DNA of 64,000 nucleotides from Lineus longissimus (lineage: Eukaryota; Nemertea; Pilidiophora; Heteronemertea; Lineidae): the NCBI RefSeq assembly GCF_910592395.1, contig NC_088323.1, positions 3,038,001 to 3,102,000 of the forward strand. Direction: 5' to 3'. The notes beneath the pieces are model-generated. The model searched no databases. It worked only from the letters and a program-made list of their open reading frames with translations, and was not told the origin of the DNA. A program made the translations under genes and the position numbers. Positions 41,549-52,806 of the stretch are shown here, in pieces. Numbering within the stretch: position 1 is the stretch's first letter; every line of letters begins with the position of its first letter.

Positions 41549-44500
41549 TCAGGTCGAATTGACGTGCCGAAGGCATGGATTGTTGAGCGGAGTCCGTGGT
41601 CCGAGAATGGCCTCGTATCCGTAGGCTGTTGCGCTGCCTACTGAAAGGCCCGTCGTCAGCGCAAATACCATCGTGTTCCCTGATGTGAGAGAAAATAAAG
41701 GATTACATACTTATGGTGGAGATTCTATTCAGATTGATATGAGATTGATATAACAGTTTGAATAGCGAAATAAAAGATGGCTGCCGTGCAGCCATTATCA
41801 GATCTAGTCCATCGGGCCCAAAATCATAATACAACCTGTAGACATCATATAAATGTCGATCTAACATCTTACCTACAAGTTCTCTCTGTTCGGCGGAGAC
41901 TTTGGTTGGAGCGAGGAGGATGAGAACACACGCAAAGTATCCGTTAGTTATTCCGTTAACACTGGAGAGGATGAAGGGTAGAGCAACTCCGTCTATCACT
42001 GGGTGGAGTCTGGGTGCGGCACACAGGATAAACAGAGGAATCAGGACGAACCTGGCACTCCCACACAGAACAAGGGCAAAACCTGGCCAGTCGTATTGCC
42101 ATTTTGTGATAACCTAAAAAAGAATAGGAATGAAATTATTGAAACCTACATGAAGACGTGTACCAATGCCTTCTCTTTCGAAATCCGGATGCATATTTCG
42201 TAATGTAAGCCGTAATTGCCGTGGAAGCCGTAATTTCACATTCATTGGAAAAGACTAATGGCGTATCTAGACTTATTTCATACCTTCAAATGCTTTTTTC
42301 TTCTTATTTAGCATTGTCGTTTTGAAAACAGTTAATCGTTTTGGCCCAAAATGTCGACCAGGCGTTCCTCCATCCCAATATGGAGCACCATGCGTCGTTC
42401 CAACAAATAGTGGTTCAGTTCTGCTTTTGACAACCAGTGAACCACGCGCCGCCATAACAGTATTTTTCTTACCTTGCCTATAATATCAAAAACATTAAAG
42501 AGAGACAGCATAATCACGGGCATCCAACTCCCTAATTTGCAGCTGATGACCTCTGATGAGAGGCCGGGGAAGGCGCCCGCGGTTATTACAAAGTTGAGCC
42601 AGAACGTCAGTATATACGGCCAGATAATCCTCACAATGCGCACACGATTGTCCAGGGCTTCTGAAATTGGAAATAAAAATGAAGAATAGCTAGGACCGTG
42701 AAACTGAGCCGACATGGCAAGTTCCATAGAAACTCGTTGCTGCAGATCCGTGATGGTGCCACCTATAGGCCAACAATGGCTGTAGGACTGCGCGGATCTG
42801 GATCTCAACCACTGCTCCGCCAGCTCTACCTGTTGTGACAGATTGTCCGATTGGCATTTGACGCATCAGTGGTCATGATGACGGAGGTCAGCATGACGAT
42901 TCTATCTACTGGCTTTCCATGCAATAGTTACTACAAATGTACTTTTTATTCTAATCATCAGCGGTTCCTTCGTTGGTGGGGCAGCTCTACTCATGAAGTC
43001 ACCATTTTGAACTGTGATCTGCGCTGTGGATCCATATTCACTTGATGTATTCGTCTCCAGGTCAAGTTCGTCAACCTGAAATGAATCAAATCGTCTTAAT
43101 ACCAACTTCACCAAGATAAGCCGCCTCGACCAATGCCAGCATTCTGCATCACACCATGTGAATTTGGAATGTTTTGATGTTCTGAGGGTTATGAAACGTG
43201 GAGGTTTGCTCCCCCCGACACTTTTCACAAGGCATTCGTGACATGATGAACAGACAGGTGCACACATGTAGGTCTTATACATGTTGATATATAAACCCGA
43301 CCTCATACATGTCATGTATATGATCCATGTAGAAATTTTGATCTGAACCGGTGATGCAGCGCAGATTATTGAGTACCTCTAATAGGACAATATGAATATA
43401 TACCAGAAATTACCTTCAGTAGTTCCGTGCATTCTCCCTTTTCTGCTGTAACTCGACACTTTTCGATATGAAAAGTGACAAAGGATGACTTCATTGCAAA
43501 TTCGAACGCAAGCAGGCATAATACGGAAACGAAAAGGGTACTGCTGAAGAAAATGACAGTGCTGGTTTTGACATTTTCGATTACCGCCTTTGTAAATATT
43601 CTCGTAGCTACTGAGATAATTCCAGCCAAGCCTGAAAGGAAATGGAGAAACTATGAATCTTTTGAAATATAATGGTGCAGTGCTGGCGGCCTGCTCCCAT
43701 TCTAGTTTAACTCGCTGAAAAAACCCTGGCATGTAATGCAAGGAACATCTTAAATAATATTCTTCAAATTTATGTTAATCATCTTCGAGAAAAACGCCTG
43801 GCCATAAGACCATCGTCTTTGGCACCGGTGTAATATATGTGAGTGTTTCCCGTGTGTGAGTGTTTCCCCTCATTGTTTGGGAACGCTCAAAAATAGATTG
43901 ACAAGTTTTTCTGTGTATCCCCCCTATTGAAAAGTCGTGGTCTCTCTAGCTGCCTATTGTTTGGAAACACTGACACATGGGGAACAACCACAGATGTTAC
44001 ACCGGCCTTTGGCAAACTTACTTTCTCCAAACATGAAGCCCATGGTATATCTCATCGGTAACATGCTGAATATACCATACATATTACATTGGATTACTGA
44101 AAATAAAACAAAGCAATTTTAGTAACATGATAGTCTTGCTTAAATTTGGCCTCATCAACATGGAATCGTGTACCAGAACGGTCGGCCATACAGCTATGGG
44201 CCGCATGGCCCGTGGATATTGGCAGGCAGGGATGTAAAGGATATCCTTCCAATCACTTTGTATATGCCCAGTTGTGATAAAATATTCTGAACGCTGACGA
44301 AGCAAAACTGCATACAAAGGGAACGTTCATTTCATCAGTGGACGATAACCATCAGCAACTCTGAATATTGCGAGTTATGCACTGCGCCACGTACAGCATA
44401 CTTGAGTAGTCCTATATCTCGCATTTTTGTGAATTATCAAAACACAAGTTACTTACTCGCTGCTCCAAAGGACAGCAACAGACAACATAGCAGCACCAAG

Positions 44501-44886
44501 TGATATGAAACTTCCAACGAGAAGGGTCGAATCCAAGCCTCCACGATGGCGAGGTAGGCCAGGCAAGCTATAGTTAACACAAATCCAAACAAAATCTTGA
44601 CTCTCGGGTTGAGTAGTTCGACTGTCATGTTGGAAAGAGTCGTCCCTAACCAGATTACAGCCACATACAAGATACTTATAGCAAACATGATGCTCGTTCC
44701 TGGATAGGTCATTTGGAAGAAATCAACAGCCATTGTTATACTGGTCCATGGTATTAAAAATGACACCCCGCACATTATACTTGCGCAGAACGCCAGGCTG
44801 TATTTGTCTTTCGGTTCTGCACGGTTTATGTCCCCATTTTGATTCATGGTTGATGCGCCTGAATCTCTATCCTCTGATGAAAGCAT
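41549..44886 (-). CDS. Equilibrative nucleoside/monoamine transporter, ENT4/PMAT type, copy B
   Basis: Paralogue of the gene at 36542 with the same seven-exon structure: 44886-44457, 44096-44022, 43631-43414, 43075-43003, 42660-42473, 42113-41873, 41679-41549; 1356 nt, 451 residues, phases consistent. Exons 1, 2, 4, 5 and 6 have the same length as in copy A. Exon 3 is 12 nt longer (KGECTELLK against KGGGK) in the large intracellular loop, and the last exon ends differently. The start is the ATG that opens MLSSEDRD; an in-frame ATG at 44958 gives a longer N-terminus without family support. The last TM segment reads GYEAILGPR where copy A has GYLAILGPL, putting two charged residues near the membrane end, so activity of B is less certain. 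Intron 2 contains a repeat at 43838. Confidence 0.88.
43838..44003. repeat. GAGTGTTTCCC repeat inside transporter B intron
   Basis: Contains GAGTGTTTCCCCTCATTGTTTGGGAACGCT and, at the right, TTGTTTGGAAACACTGACACATGGGGAACAACCACAG-type sequence. A related copy lies at 52679-52806. It is absent from the matching intron of transporter A, so it was inserted after the duplication or lost from A. Confidence 0.45.
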
Positions 44887-45722
44887 GGAGACTAATGTCG
44901 CGAGGATGATGCATGAACATGAAGAGAACATCCAAAATGACCCGGCACGATGCTTCAATAGGCCCTATATCAGATTTCGATGAGGATCCAGTGGTCCCAT
45001 GTCCCATTCCCAGCATTATCTCATTCCTTCAACAGTCCATTACGCCAGAATAGCTCGTATTTAAGTTCCAACATTGTCAATCGACTGGTATCTGTTGCCA
45101 TCCCGGCATGCCGACTTAATTATCGGCGGTGAATATCAGTCCTGAAGTCTCCTCCTGTAGGACGCGCCATCATAAACAGGTGGCCAATCAAATTACTTGA
45201 ATGACGGCCTGAATTGATCGTGCCAACCTCCGGATCAGATTACCCTTCTTCTATACAACATGCACTGTGGATTTGGTCAGGTCAGCATCACTGGAACCGT
45301 TACTGAACACCTGGTCGTCAAATATGATGGCGTTCAGTGCGTGTCTCGTGCGATCCGCCTCGCGATATAAAAGCGGTAGGTAAACACAATGAAGGCCTAT
45401 ACATGTAATTTGCATTATCGGGGAAAAAAAAGTGCAACAGCATGCGGTACACGCGTAACATCTGCTCGCCCCAAGTATGGTATATGCACTGCAGTGGGCC
45501 TTATCGAATTTGCGGAAGGGACTGGACTGGAACCACAAGTATTTTCTCCCTTTCGAAGCAAGCTCTAGATGCTAAAAAGCGTTTGCTTTGACTTGTAGCA
45601 AAGACTTAAATTTCCGAGCATTTGCTACGGTTTTATTCATAAGAGTACAAGAAAATGCTTCAAAATCGGCAGAGAAAGCAAATGCTAGGTTTTATATCAT
45701 ATGGCCCAATGGCACAGATTGG

Positions 45723-45915
45723 CCATTGATTGAATGAACCACAAGCCAGATAGAATTTTATGATGATTTATTAGTTTGAATGTATGTACAATGTGTTACA
45801 AAATTCATAAGAACAAATCTACCGGTCCCTGCACTTCTCTTCTAGATTGACTCCATAACATGCAAAACTGTTCTTCCACACCTTTGGAATAAAGAGTTTT
45901 TTAGTCAACAAACTG
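45723..45915. repeat. Third copy of the duplication boundary (GPCR 3' region)
   Basis: Matches 40760-40950: CATTGATTGAATGAACCACA, TAGAATTTTATGATGATTTA, CATAAGAACAAATCTAC and GTCAACAAACT. This is the region just past the GPCR pseudogene stop. Beyond it no receptor coding sequence remains. It marks where a further copy of the ~5-kb block begins and breaks off. Confidence 0.65.
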
Positions 45916-46420
45916 ATCAAGACCCTCATTAAAATGAATACAAAATCGTTAAAATGATTCTTCTTCTATTGCACCGAGTAGATGTACTTACATTTGATAC
46001 CAGTAATAAGTTTAGTAGAATTACATGCATTATACGAGGGTGACACAAAACAATGAAATATTTTTGAGATGGGACAGTGCTGCTTAATTTCCCCACATCA
46101 CGCATTATCTCTTCCACTTCTAGCAGTGAGGATGCTTGATGAAGCCTCATGCAATAGTCATTTAAAAATAAAATCCAAATGCATATCATGTTTTATTTAT
46201 TATACAATCAAAAATCAAAAATTGATCCATAAATTTATCAGAGTACATGTCAGGACTGTTCTAAGTGACACTGGCACCATTACATGAACCGAATTGAGAT
46301 AAAAAATTAAGTACAATAAGCACCACTACCTAAAAAAAATTACACTGGTACCAGAGGAGTAGAAATCATGTGATATGTCTAATGAATTAAGTTTAAGTAC
46401 CAATACCAATCGAGGCTGGG

Positions 46421-46640
46421 TTCACATCTAGTTTATGTTGTCACTTGTAACAGGATATTTTAAGACTGAACAAAAGAATTTTCAAATTAGTGGGCTGCAT
46501 AGGATTCACAATGTCACATGTCACCCTTTTGTCATTTCATGACATGAAAGTTTTCCAGCCGAAGTCAATTAACAAAGATTGTGGTGATACATTTGTGAGA
46601 GGTGTGTGAAGTGACATAGTGAATCCAAGCGCGGCCTTGT
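46421..46640. repeat. GTCACTTGT-family repeat
   Basis: Starts GCTGGGTTCACATC...TTATGTTGTCACTTGTAAC, has an internal CATAGGATTCACAATGTCACATGTCACC, and ends GTGAAGTGACATAGTGAATCC. A long variant of the family at 63755. Confidence 0.5.
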
Positions 46641-47333
46641 ATCATAAAATCACCTTCTGCTTTTCAATTTTGTTAAGGGAGGAGTAAAAGGACTTTAATG
46701 CCGAGCTTCTGCGCAGAGATACAACCCAAAGATGTGCACATTTGATGACTCACCGGCTGCTCTATTTGGGATGTATGCTGACCATTAGAGCCATGACGGC
46801 ATCATCTCTCGTTGAACCTCCTTAACAAGGCAGTACAGGTAAGATTTAATAAAATCATGCGACGACTGTTGTAGAGCTTCTGCCTGTCCATTTTAGAAGG
46901 GCACTGAACCTACATTAGGCAATCTTTTCTGGGCCTGTTAGCACCTTTTCCGACAGTTTCCAACACTTTTTCAATTACAGATGGGCGCCAGCACCCTTTA
47001 CTTTTCGTCGTCACTTTTGCATTGCCCTGCCTTCCCAAATATCGGGCAAAAGCACTTGTGTATATGCACTTGACTGTATCGTAATCCCCTTCTGCTAAAT
47101 GCCAACATCCTGACGAAAGAGATGTAAAACATTTCGAATTAAAACATACAAAGGAATGGTAAATCGTAGTCGAATGAAGACGGCTTGTAAAAACTCCTGA
47201 TAACATCATATGACCTGTGTTCATGAGTGAATCTCATGAAACAGGCTACTACAGTACATGTACATTACATTAGCATGACAGACACTACCCTTAATATCAT
47301 TACTCCACCTTTAATGGCCCTCCAAAAATAAAA

Positions 47334-47339
47334 TTTATT
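47334..47339 (-). promoter_or_regulatory. Poly(A) signal AATAAA for the GalNAc-transferase gene
   Basis: AATAAA on the minus strand only 33 nt past the stop codon, implying a very short 3' UTR if it is the one used. Confidence 0.45.
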
Positions 47340-47371
47340 CCGAGAACACCACAATTAAAGATTACAATAAG

Positions 47372-50300
47372 TTACATATAATGCTCAAATTCCCACTTCT
47401 GCCCGTCACTACCATCACACTTTCTCACTCTGACATCATCACCGGCTTTAAGGTTGTACGTGTCCAGACAGAGGCCACTTCCTCCATGAATTAGGGCACC
47501 ACTTTGCTGAAAATACAAGAGGAGAAATCCGCTTTTTAATTGCAAGTTACATCTTGGCTTACTGGGATCATCTTCTCCAATCAAATATGAATTTCTTCTG
47601 GAAAGACGGGTTTGGGTACAACAACATGAAAATTGTTATTACCAATAAAACCACAGAAGAAATTCTTACTTCATCCACCACAACAGTGAGTTTAACAGCC
47701 CCCTCAGCGCCTGAATAAACCACTATCCTTTGCTAACCTTCCAAACAAAAATGTGGCTGAGGATCCTGTGGGATTCAACAGTTTCATCACGGGCTTTTAA
47801 GTCCAAGAGGTCACACTAATTATTCTCTTACTCTATCATGTTTCCACACTTGGTTTCCTCCACCACCGTGGCAGGTTCGAAGGTCCACTGCATTGGAACT
47901 CCATGCACCTCCTACTGTATCCAGGCAACCTTTCTCCCTCCGTAGTTCATTTTTGTCTTTACTAATTGAGAATACCTGAACGACAAAAAAGAAACAAAAG
48001 GCTCATAATATAGGATTCCTACTTCATTCAAATTCTATCTCATTGCAAAATGCTTATAAATATTATTATCATATATTATTCTATCCCCAATATTGTTTAT
48101 GGAGCTAGTAATATCCTAGTTTACAGTCACCTTTCATATCAATGTGTATATATGGGCTACTTTGAATATCAATTTACCTCCAAACTTTTAACCATGCTCA
48201 TGTCATGCTTTCTAAACTTGAGTTTACATAAGATTCACCGTGTCACTTGTCATGAGCATGTTTGTTAACTGGCTTAGGCTTGAAGACATGACATGACAAG
48301 AGACATCATGAATTGTATGTAGCCCGCTCTTTGAAATGACTTGATTACTCTCAAAGTGACACATCACAAGTTAAAAACATCACCATTTCTGGTAAAACAA
48401 TGATTTAAAAACAGTTTGAAAGGAAATATAATCAAAATAAGCATACCTGTTGGGAGCTAAATCCACCCTGGCATGGATAGACGCCCACCTTAATCAATAG
48501 CTTCTCATCTCTGCTCATTAAGTCAAGGCAGTAACTCTTTGATGGATTCTTAACCTGCAGAAGCAAATCGGTTAAAATTAAATGCATCAGAGATAAATCT
48601 GAATAGTTTTGGTACCCAACTGGGCAGCAGGTCTGACTTACTGTGGATATACTGGCTTTTCTCTCTCAAATATCTCGACCGTCAGACTTTTACATGGATA
48701 AATCTCAAACGAATCGAAGAAAAATTGAAACATCACCTACACGCACGTCTCCTCCATTGAGATTACAACGAAAATTGGTTTCCTGTGAGACTATAGCCTT
48801 CTTTCATTCTTCTTGGTGATCGTGACAGGCATACAACTCTTTCACTTTTGCCAGACTACGTATGTCACTTATGTTACTTACATAACCCCATGCAGAAGAA
48901 TGCTCATCAGGGATATATTTCTCCGGAAATACATTCTCCAAGTACCACTTGAAACTTTTACATTTTAATTGTTTCCTCAATTCTTTTCTCTCAGATACAT
49001 CACCAATATCTTTACCCTGAAAATAAAGTTAAGTGTAAAGTTGAGCTCTTTTAAAAGTACTTGGACTATATAACTTGAGCTATTTTCCACGGCCCCCAAG
49101 GAAATACCAACATTTAACCCAGCAACATATTATATTCACAGCTTGCAGTAGATGTACATTACTTTGTGATCTCTATCATGCTTTCAGCAAATAAACATCA
49201 GTCAGGACACACTTACCACTAAATCCCTCCTATGCATATAAAATAACCGAGAATACTGATCTGTCCAGACTTCAACCATGCGGGCACTATTGATGCCATG
49301 GGTATCTTTTTTACCTGAAAAGGGAGATCAAAATGTAGGGTTTTATGAGGATATTTACCAATTTGAACGGAAATCCCCAAAAAATCAGAAATGTCACATA
49401 CCTGTAGGACGCAGTACAGTTCCCGGTCAAGCTATACAAGATAGATGTCAGGCAGATCTTGCCATGCTAGCTGGGTCACTCTCTGTGTTCTAATTTATTA
49501 TTTATGAAAAGCTCCAAACAAGGCTTTTGAAGGAGAGAGTTACTTGTGGTTATCTTCATCACATGTATTTATCAAGGGGGCTTTGACTGTCATACCTGGA
49601 AATGTATAAGGATGGCTTGCTCTGAAGATATGACCAACACGACTGCATGGTATAAACTCTAGAGACCCTCCACACATCCACACCTGAAAGGAACCAAAAA
49701 CAGAATCTAAAATAAAATTTGATAGAAAATCTTTGACATAACCATATACATGTAGGATTCATAGCAGTCGGCAGGCTATGGACAGCTATAGCCTAATGTA
49801 CATGTACCTCATTAAAGCAGATGGTCACTCAAAACAAAGAGAAATGCCACAAATCAATAAGATAGATACACTGAACAATGCACAACATGTTGCGTGCTTA
49901 ATGACAAATGCTTTAGTGGTAGTGGTTTCTACACAGCCTTCTGCACATATGGGATATAATCACAATACAATGGATGTCAGGAAGAGAATTATATTCCCAA
50001 GAAGGTAGAGAGCAGCTAGCAGTACATGTATTTTATCTAGGCAGAGCATACAATTGTACTGGGGCTTTGAGTGAACTCATATACCACAGGTTATTCATAC
50101 AGAAGCTATTATAACACATGATTATCATGGTGCCAAGATCAACTTCTGATCTCAAAATTGATTGACCTAAAAACGGGGCTCCATAAACTTACTCTAAACG
50201 AAATCTCCAGATTCTCTCCTCCCCAGACGTCCATGCCTGGGTCATAGGATCCGATTTCGAAGAAATATTTTCTGTCGGCAGCAAATAAACCACCTGCCAT

Positions 50301-52311
50301 CGTGGGAGATCTGAAAGAAGGATTTGGTAACCCAATAACTTTTAGAATACATTACCATACGTTACAGTAAACCAGGAAATTTAAGCATTTTGTGCATTAC
50401 GAAATTTCTTTCGGTTTCCTTTGCCCCAATTACTCAGTCTCCAATACTTTGTGGATCATGTCCAACCAGAATTCAAAATTAAATAGGGCAGGTGCCACTC
50501 TAGATCCTTGCCTGATGCATACCTCAGAATCAGTTTATGTTGTAGGCCCACCATTAGATTACTGAACAGATTAATCAACACTTCTGCATACTTACAATAT
50601 GGAATCTATTGAGGTCTTCCGTCTCTTTCTCTCCCTCTCTGGTATAGGGTCCCATCCAAAGTGCATACTCCACCAAAATCCCCCAACACCACTAGAACCT
50701 ACACCGCTATACTGCAAGGTGTGATCACTAATGACATCGATCTCGGGACATAGGACGGCAGATCGTTTTTCTTTTATTCTTGCAAGCATGGGTTCTAACC
50801 TATCAAAAGTATGGGGAGACGGTTGTAATGTTAGCAACAGCATACTCACAATATTGGGTCTATCAAGGTTTTACGACGCTTTTTTTCCCTCTCTGGCATG
50901 GGGTCCCATCCGAAGTGCATATTCCACCAAAATCCCCCCACATAAGCTGAATTAACACCACTGTATTGCAAGGATACATCACCAATAGCATCAATATCTG
51001 GACAAACGACAGCAGATCGCTTTTCTTTGATTCTTGCAAGCAAGGGTTCTAACCTGTTTTATTGCAAGGAAGAGGAGAGAGGTAAGCAGTATTAAATGTT
51101 GTAAGCAGTATTAAAACTTGGGACATGAAGGATTTGAATACCTGTCTACACAAAGGCAATGTTGAAATTTATATCAGTACGTATTACAAATTTGAAGTTT
51201 TTAAAGGAATGGCTATTTTATGTCTTAGTTTTTAACCTTTTATTACTTATTATGACCTTCTTACCATTGAACATTGGCTTCACAATGGGAATCTAAAAAG
51301 ACGAGGACATCTCCAGAGGCAGCTTTCGCACCCTCCACCCTGGCTCTGATCAGACCCTGACGCTCATTTTTACGCACGATCTTCACCACCCCCTCAGGCC
51401 ATGTCTCCTTAACATATTTGTGAAGCTTTTCTCCTAATTCAGCTGAAAAGAATACCGAAATTTATGTCAGACATCAAAATAAACTCAGTCTTCAACAAAA
51501 AACATATCAAAAGGCATGAATGATGTTGGCCAATGATGTTTTACACAACCTTCCTTGACACTTACGCCTGTCACTGAAATCATCCAATAAGATGACTTCG
51601 TGGAGATATTCGGGCGGGCTCCGATTGACGACGCTATGGGCTGTTCTCAGCAGCGGTGACCACGCTTCATTATGGAAGATGATGATGACACTTGCTGTGG
51701 GAAGATCTCGGGGGTATGACACAGTTTTACATCTGCAACACAAGATTATGAAAAATAAGAATCCTCAGACTAAAAGTGACTGCAATTTTTTTATATTGGG
51801 ACCTGTATTGGCAGGTTTGTTTTATAGTGGTAAACACCTCACACCATTTCATTCAAGTCGTGTCACAACGAATAATGATGACAGCAAGCATGCCACTTCA
51901 TATCGACCTTTTGCGTCGAAAGATTAGGTTAAGAGCAAGACAGTTGATAATAAAAGAATCTTACAAAGGATCTCTGTTATCTGGCAGTGTCCTCTCCAAT
52001 GAGATCTTATCACTTGCGACGATGTTAAATGCCTCCTTTTTAAACAATGCATCAGCCCGAATCTTTTCCTCTCCAGAAAGAAACACCCCTCGGCCATTCT
52101 CACCCGGTTTATTAGTCCACCAGGTGGCGTCTTTGAGATGCTGTAAATATCGGTCATAATACGGTGTTTTTCGGGGCCTCAGGGGCTTGCTATGTACCTG
52201 ATCTTTGTTTTTTAGCAGGTAAATTATAATTCCTACACACAGAAAGCTTAAAATTAATAATTTAAGCCATGATAACCGCCAACGGATAAGAAATCGCCTG
52301 AGAAATGTCAT
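47372..52311 (-). CDS. Polypeptide N-acetylgalactosaminyltransferase (GT27) with duplicated exon 4
   Basis: Golgi type II membrane enzyme that adds GalNAc from UDP-GalNAc to Ser/Thr, starting mucin-type O-glycans. Exons 5' to 3': 52311-51965, 51732-51566, 51442-51265, then 51053-50850 (4a) or 50799-50596 (4b), 50310-50193, 49683-49596, 49314-49217, 49016-48882, 48554-48447, 47975-47832, 47506-47372. With one exon 4: 1722 nt, 573 residues. Signal anchor at about residues 15-38; GT-A domain with [12 protein letters not shown], catalytic DSH (222-224) in [17 protein letters not shown] (300-309), [11 protein letters not shown] with Glu331, [30 protein letters not shown] linker; C-terminal ricin-type lectin repeats with CLD and QxW motifs (about 446-573), where GGGGNQVW and GSDGQKWEF are visible. 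Length is normal for the family. The closest subtype may be GALNT11-like; not certain. Confidence 0.93.
48221..48370. repeat. GTCACTTGT-family repeat in a GalNAc-transferase intron
   Basis: Contains GTTTACATAAGATTCACCGT, GTCACTTGTCATGAGCATG, and the AGCCCGCTCTTTGAAATGACTT segment shared with 61238 and 63755. It lies in the intron between the exons at 48447 and 47975. Confidence 0.6.
50596..50799 (-). CDS. GalNAc-transferase alternative exon 4b
   Basis: 204 nt, entering with 1 nt and leaving with 2 nt of split codons, exactly as exon 4a. Encodes [20 protein letters not shown] through [20 protein letters not shown] to RKTSIDSI. About 15 of 67 residues differ from 4a, clustered after CP(D/E)ID and in the loop before GGFWW. 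Acceptor TTTTGATAG; donor GTAAGT. Confidence 0.88.
50800..50849 (-). promoter_or_regulatory. 50-nt spacer between exons 4a and 4b with branch point close to the donor
   Basis: On the minus strand it starts GTGAGT and ends TTTTGATAG. A good branch-point match, TGCTAAC, has its branch A at about position 19 of the spacer. Known mutually exclusive exon pairs (for example in alpha-tropomyosin) are kept apart by a branch point too close to the upstream donor; this layout would act the same way. Confidence 0.55.
50850..51053 (-). CDS. GalNAc-transferase alternative exon 4a
   Basis: 204 nt, same phase and length as 4b. Encodes [20 protein letters not shown] through [20 protein letters not shown] to RKTLIDPI, part of the catalytic domain between the DSH motif and SPTMAGG. 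Donor GTGAGT. Only 50 nt separate it from the acceptor-side border of 4b. Including both exons would keep the frame but would duplicate a core structural segment. Confidence 0.88.
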
Positions 52312-52678
52312 GATTTCTAAAACTTTCGTCCCACGTCCACCATATTCGGGTAGGTCTAATTTGCTGATTTCTAGGATTTTGCTGATTCTTTATAAATCGC
52401 CTAATTTCCTTAATTTGTATTTTTGCTCACTGATAGGCTACACCTGATAGATAATGTTATATTCTAAGGAAAATTTGTTCTACACTATTTTATGATTCAC
52501 GATAGAGTCAAGAAATAGCAAAGATTATTGATATTTTATCCGTGACAAGTTCAGTAGGATTCGTGAATGAAAGTAGTGAAATTCTCCGCATTATTATGCT
52601 GTAGTTATGCTGTAAACTCGGATAGCAGCCGTCTCAACGTTCAGTGCCGGTGTTACGTTTTTGAGTATATATCCATTT

Positions 52679-52806
52679 CTGAGTGTCCCCCTTGTTGTTT
52701 GGGAACGCTGAAAGGATTGACATGTTTTCTGTGTTTTTTCCCTACTGGGAGGTAATGTTCCCTTTAGACATCTGTTGTATTGACGCTCTGAAATGGGGGA
52801 CAACTA
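52679..52806. repeat. GAGTGT repeat, second copy
   Basis: GAGTGTCCCCCTTGTTGTTT, GGGAACGCTGAAAGGATTGA and GACGCTCTGAAATGGGGGAC parallel the element at 43838-44003. The ends are roughly inverted (GAGTGTCCCCC against GGGGGACAAC). Confidence 0.45.

Larger units (their letters stand above)
45916..47371. other. No confident gene; 3' flank of the GalNAc-transferase gene
   Basis: The minus-strand frame 46910-47224 (104 residues) has no recognisable family or splice support. A GTCACTTGT-family repeat lies at about 46421-46640. The poly(A) signal of the gene to the right is at 47334-47339. Confidence 0.4.

Noticed and set aside
46910-47224. 104-residue minus-strand open frame just past the GalNAc-transferase gene
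   Set aside because: Considered as a transposase remnant, but no catalytic or zinc-binding motif is convincing; it also lies beyond the poly(A) signal.
50596-51053. Exons 4a and 4b as a pseudo-duplication or assembly error
   Set aside because: The two differ at many silent and replacement sites yet keep frame, splice sites and family residues, which indicates long-standing constraint on both.
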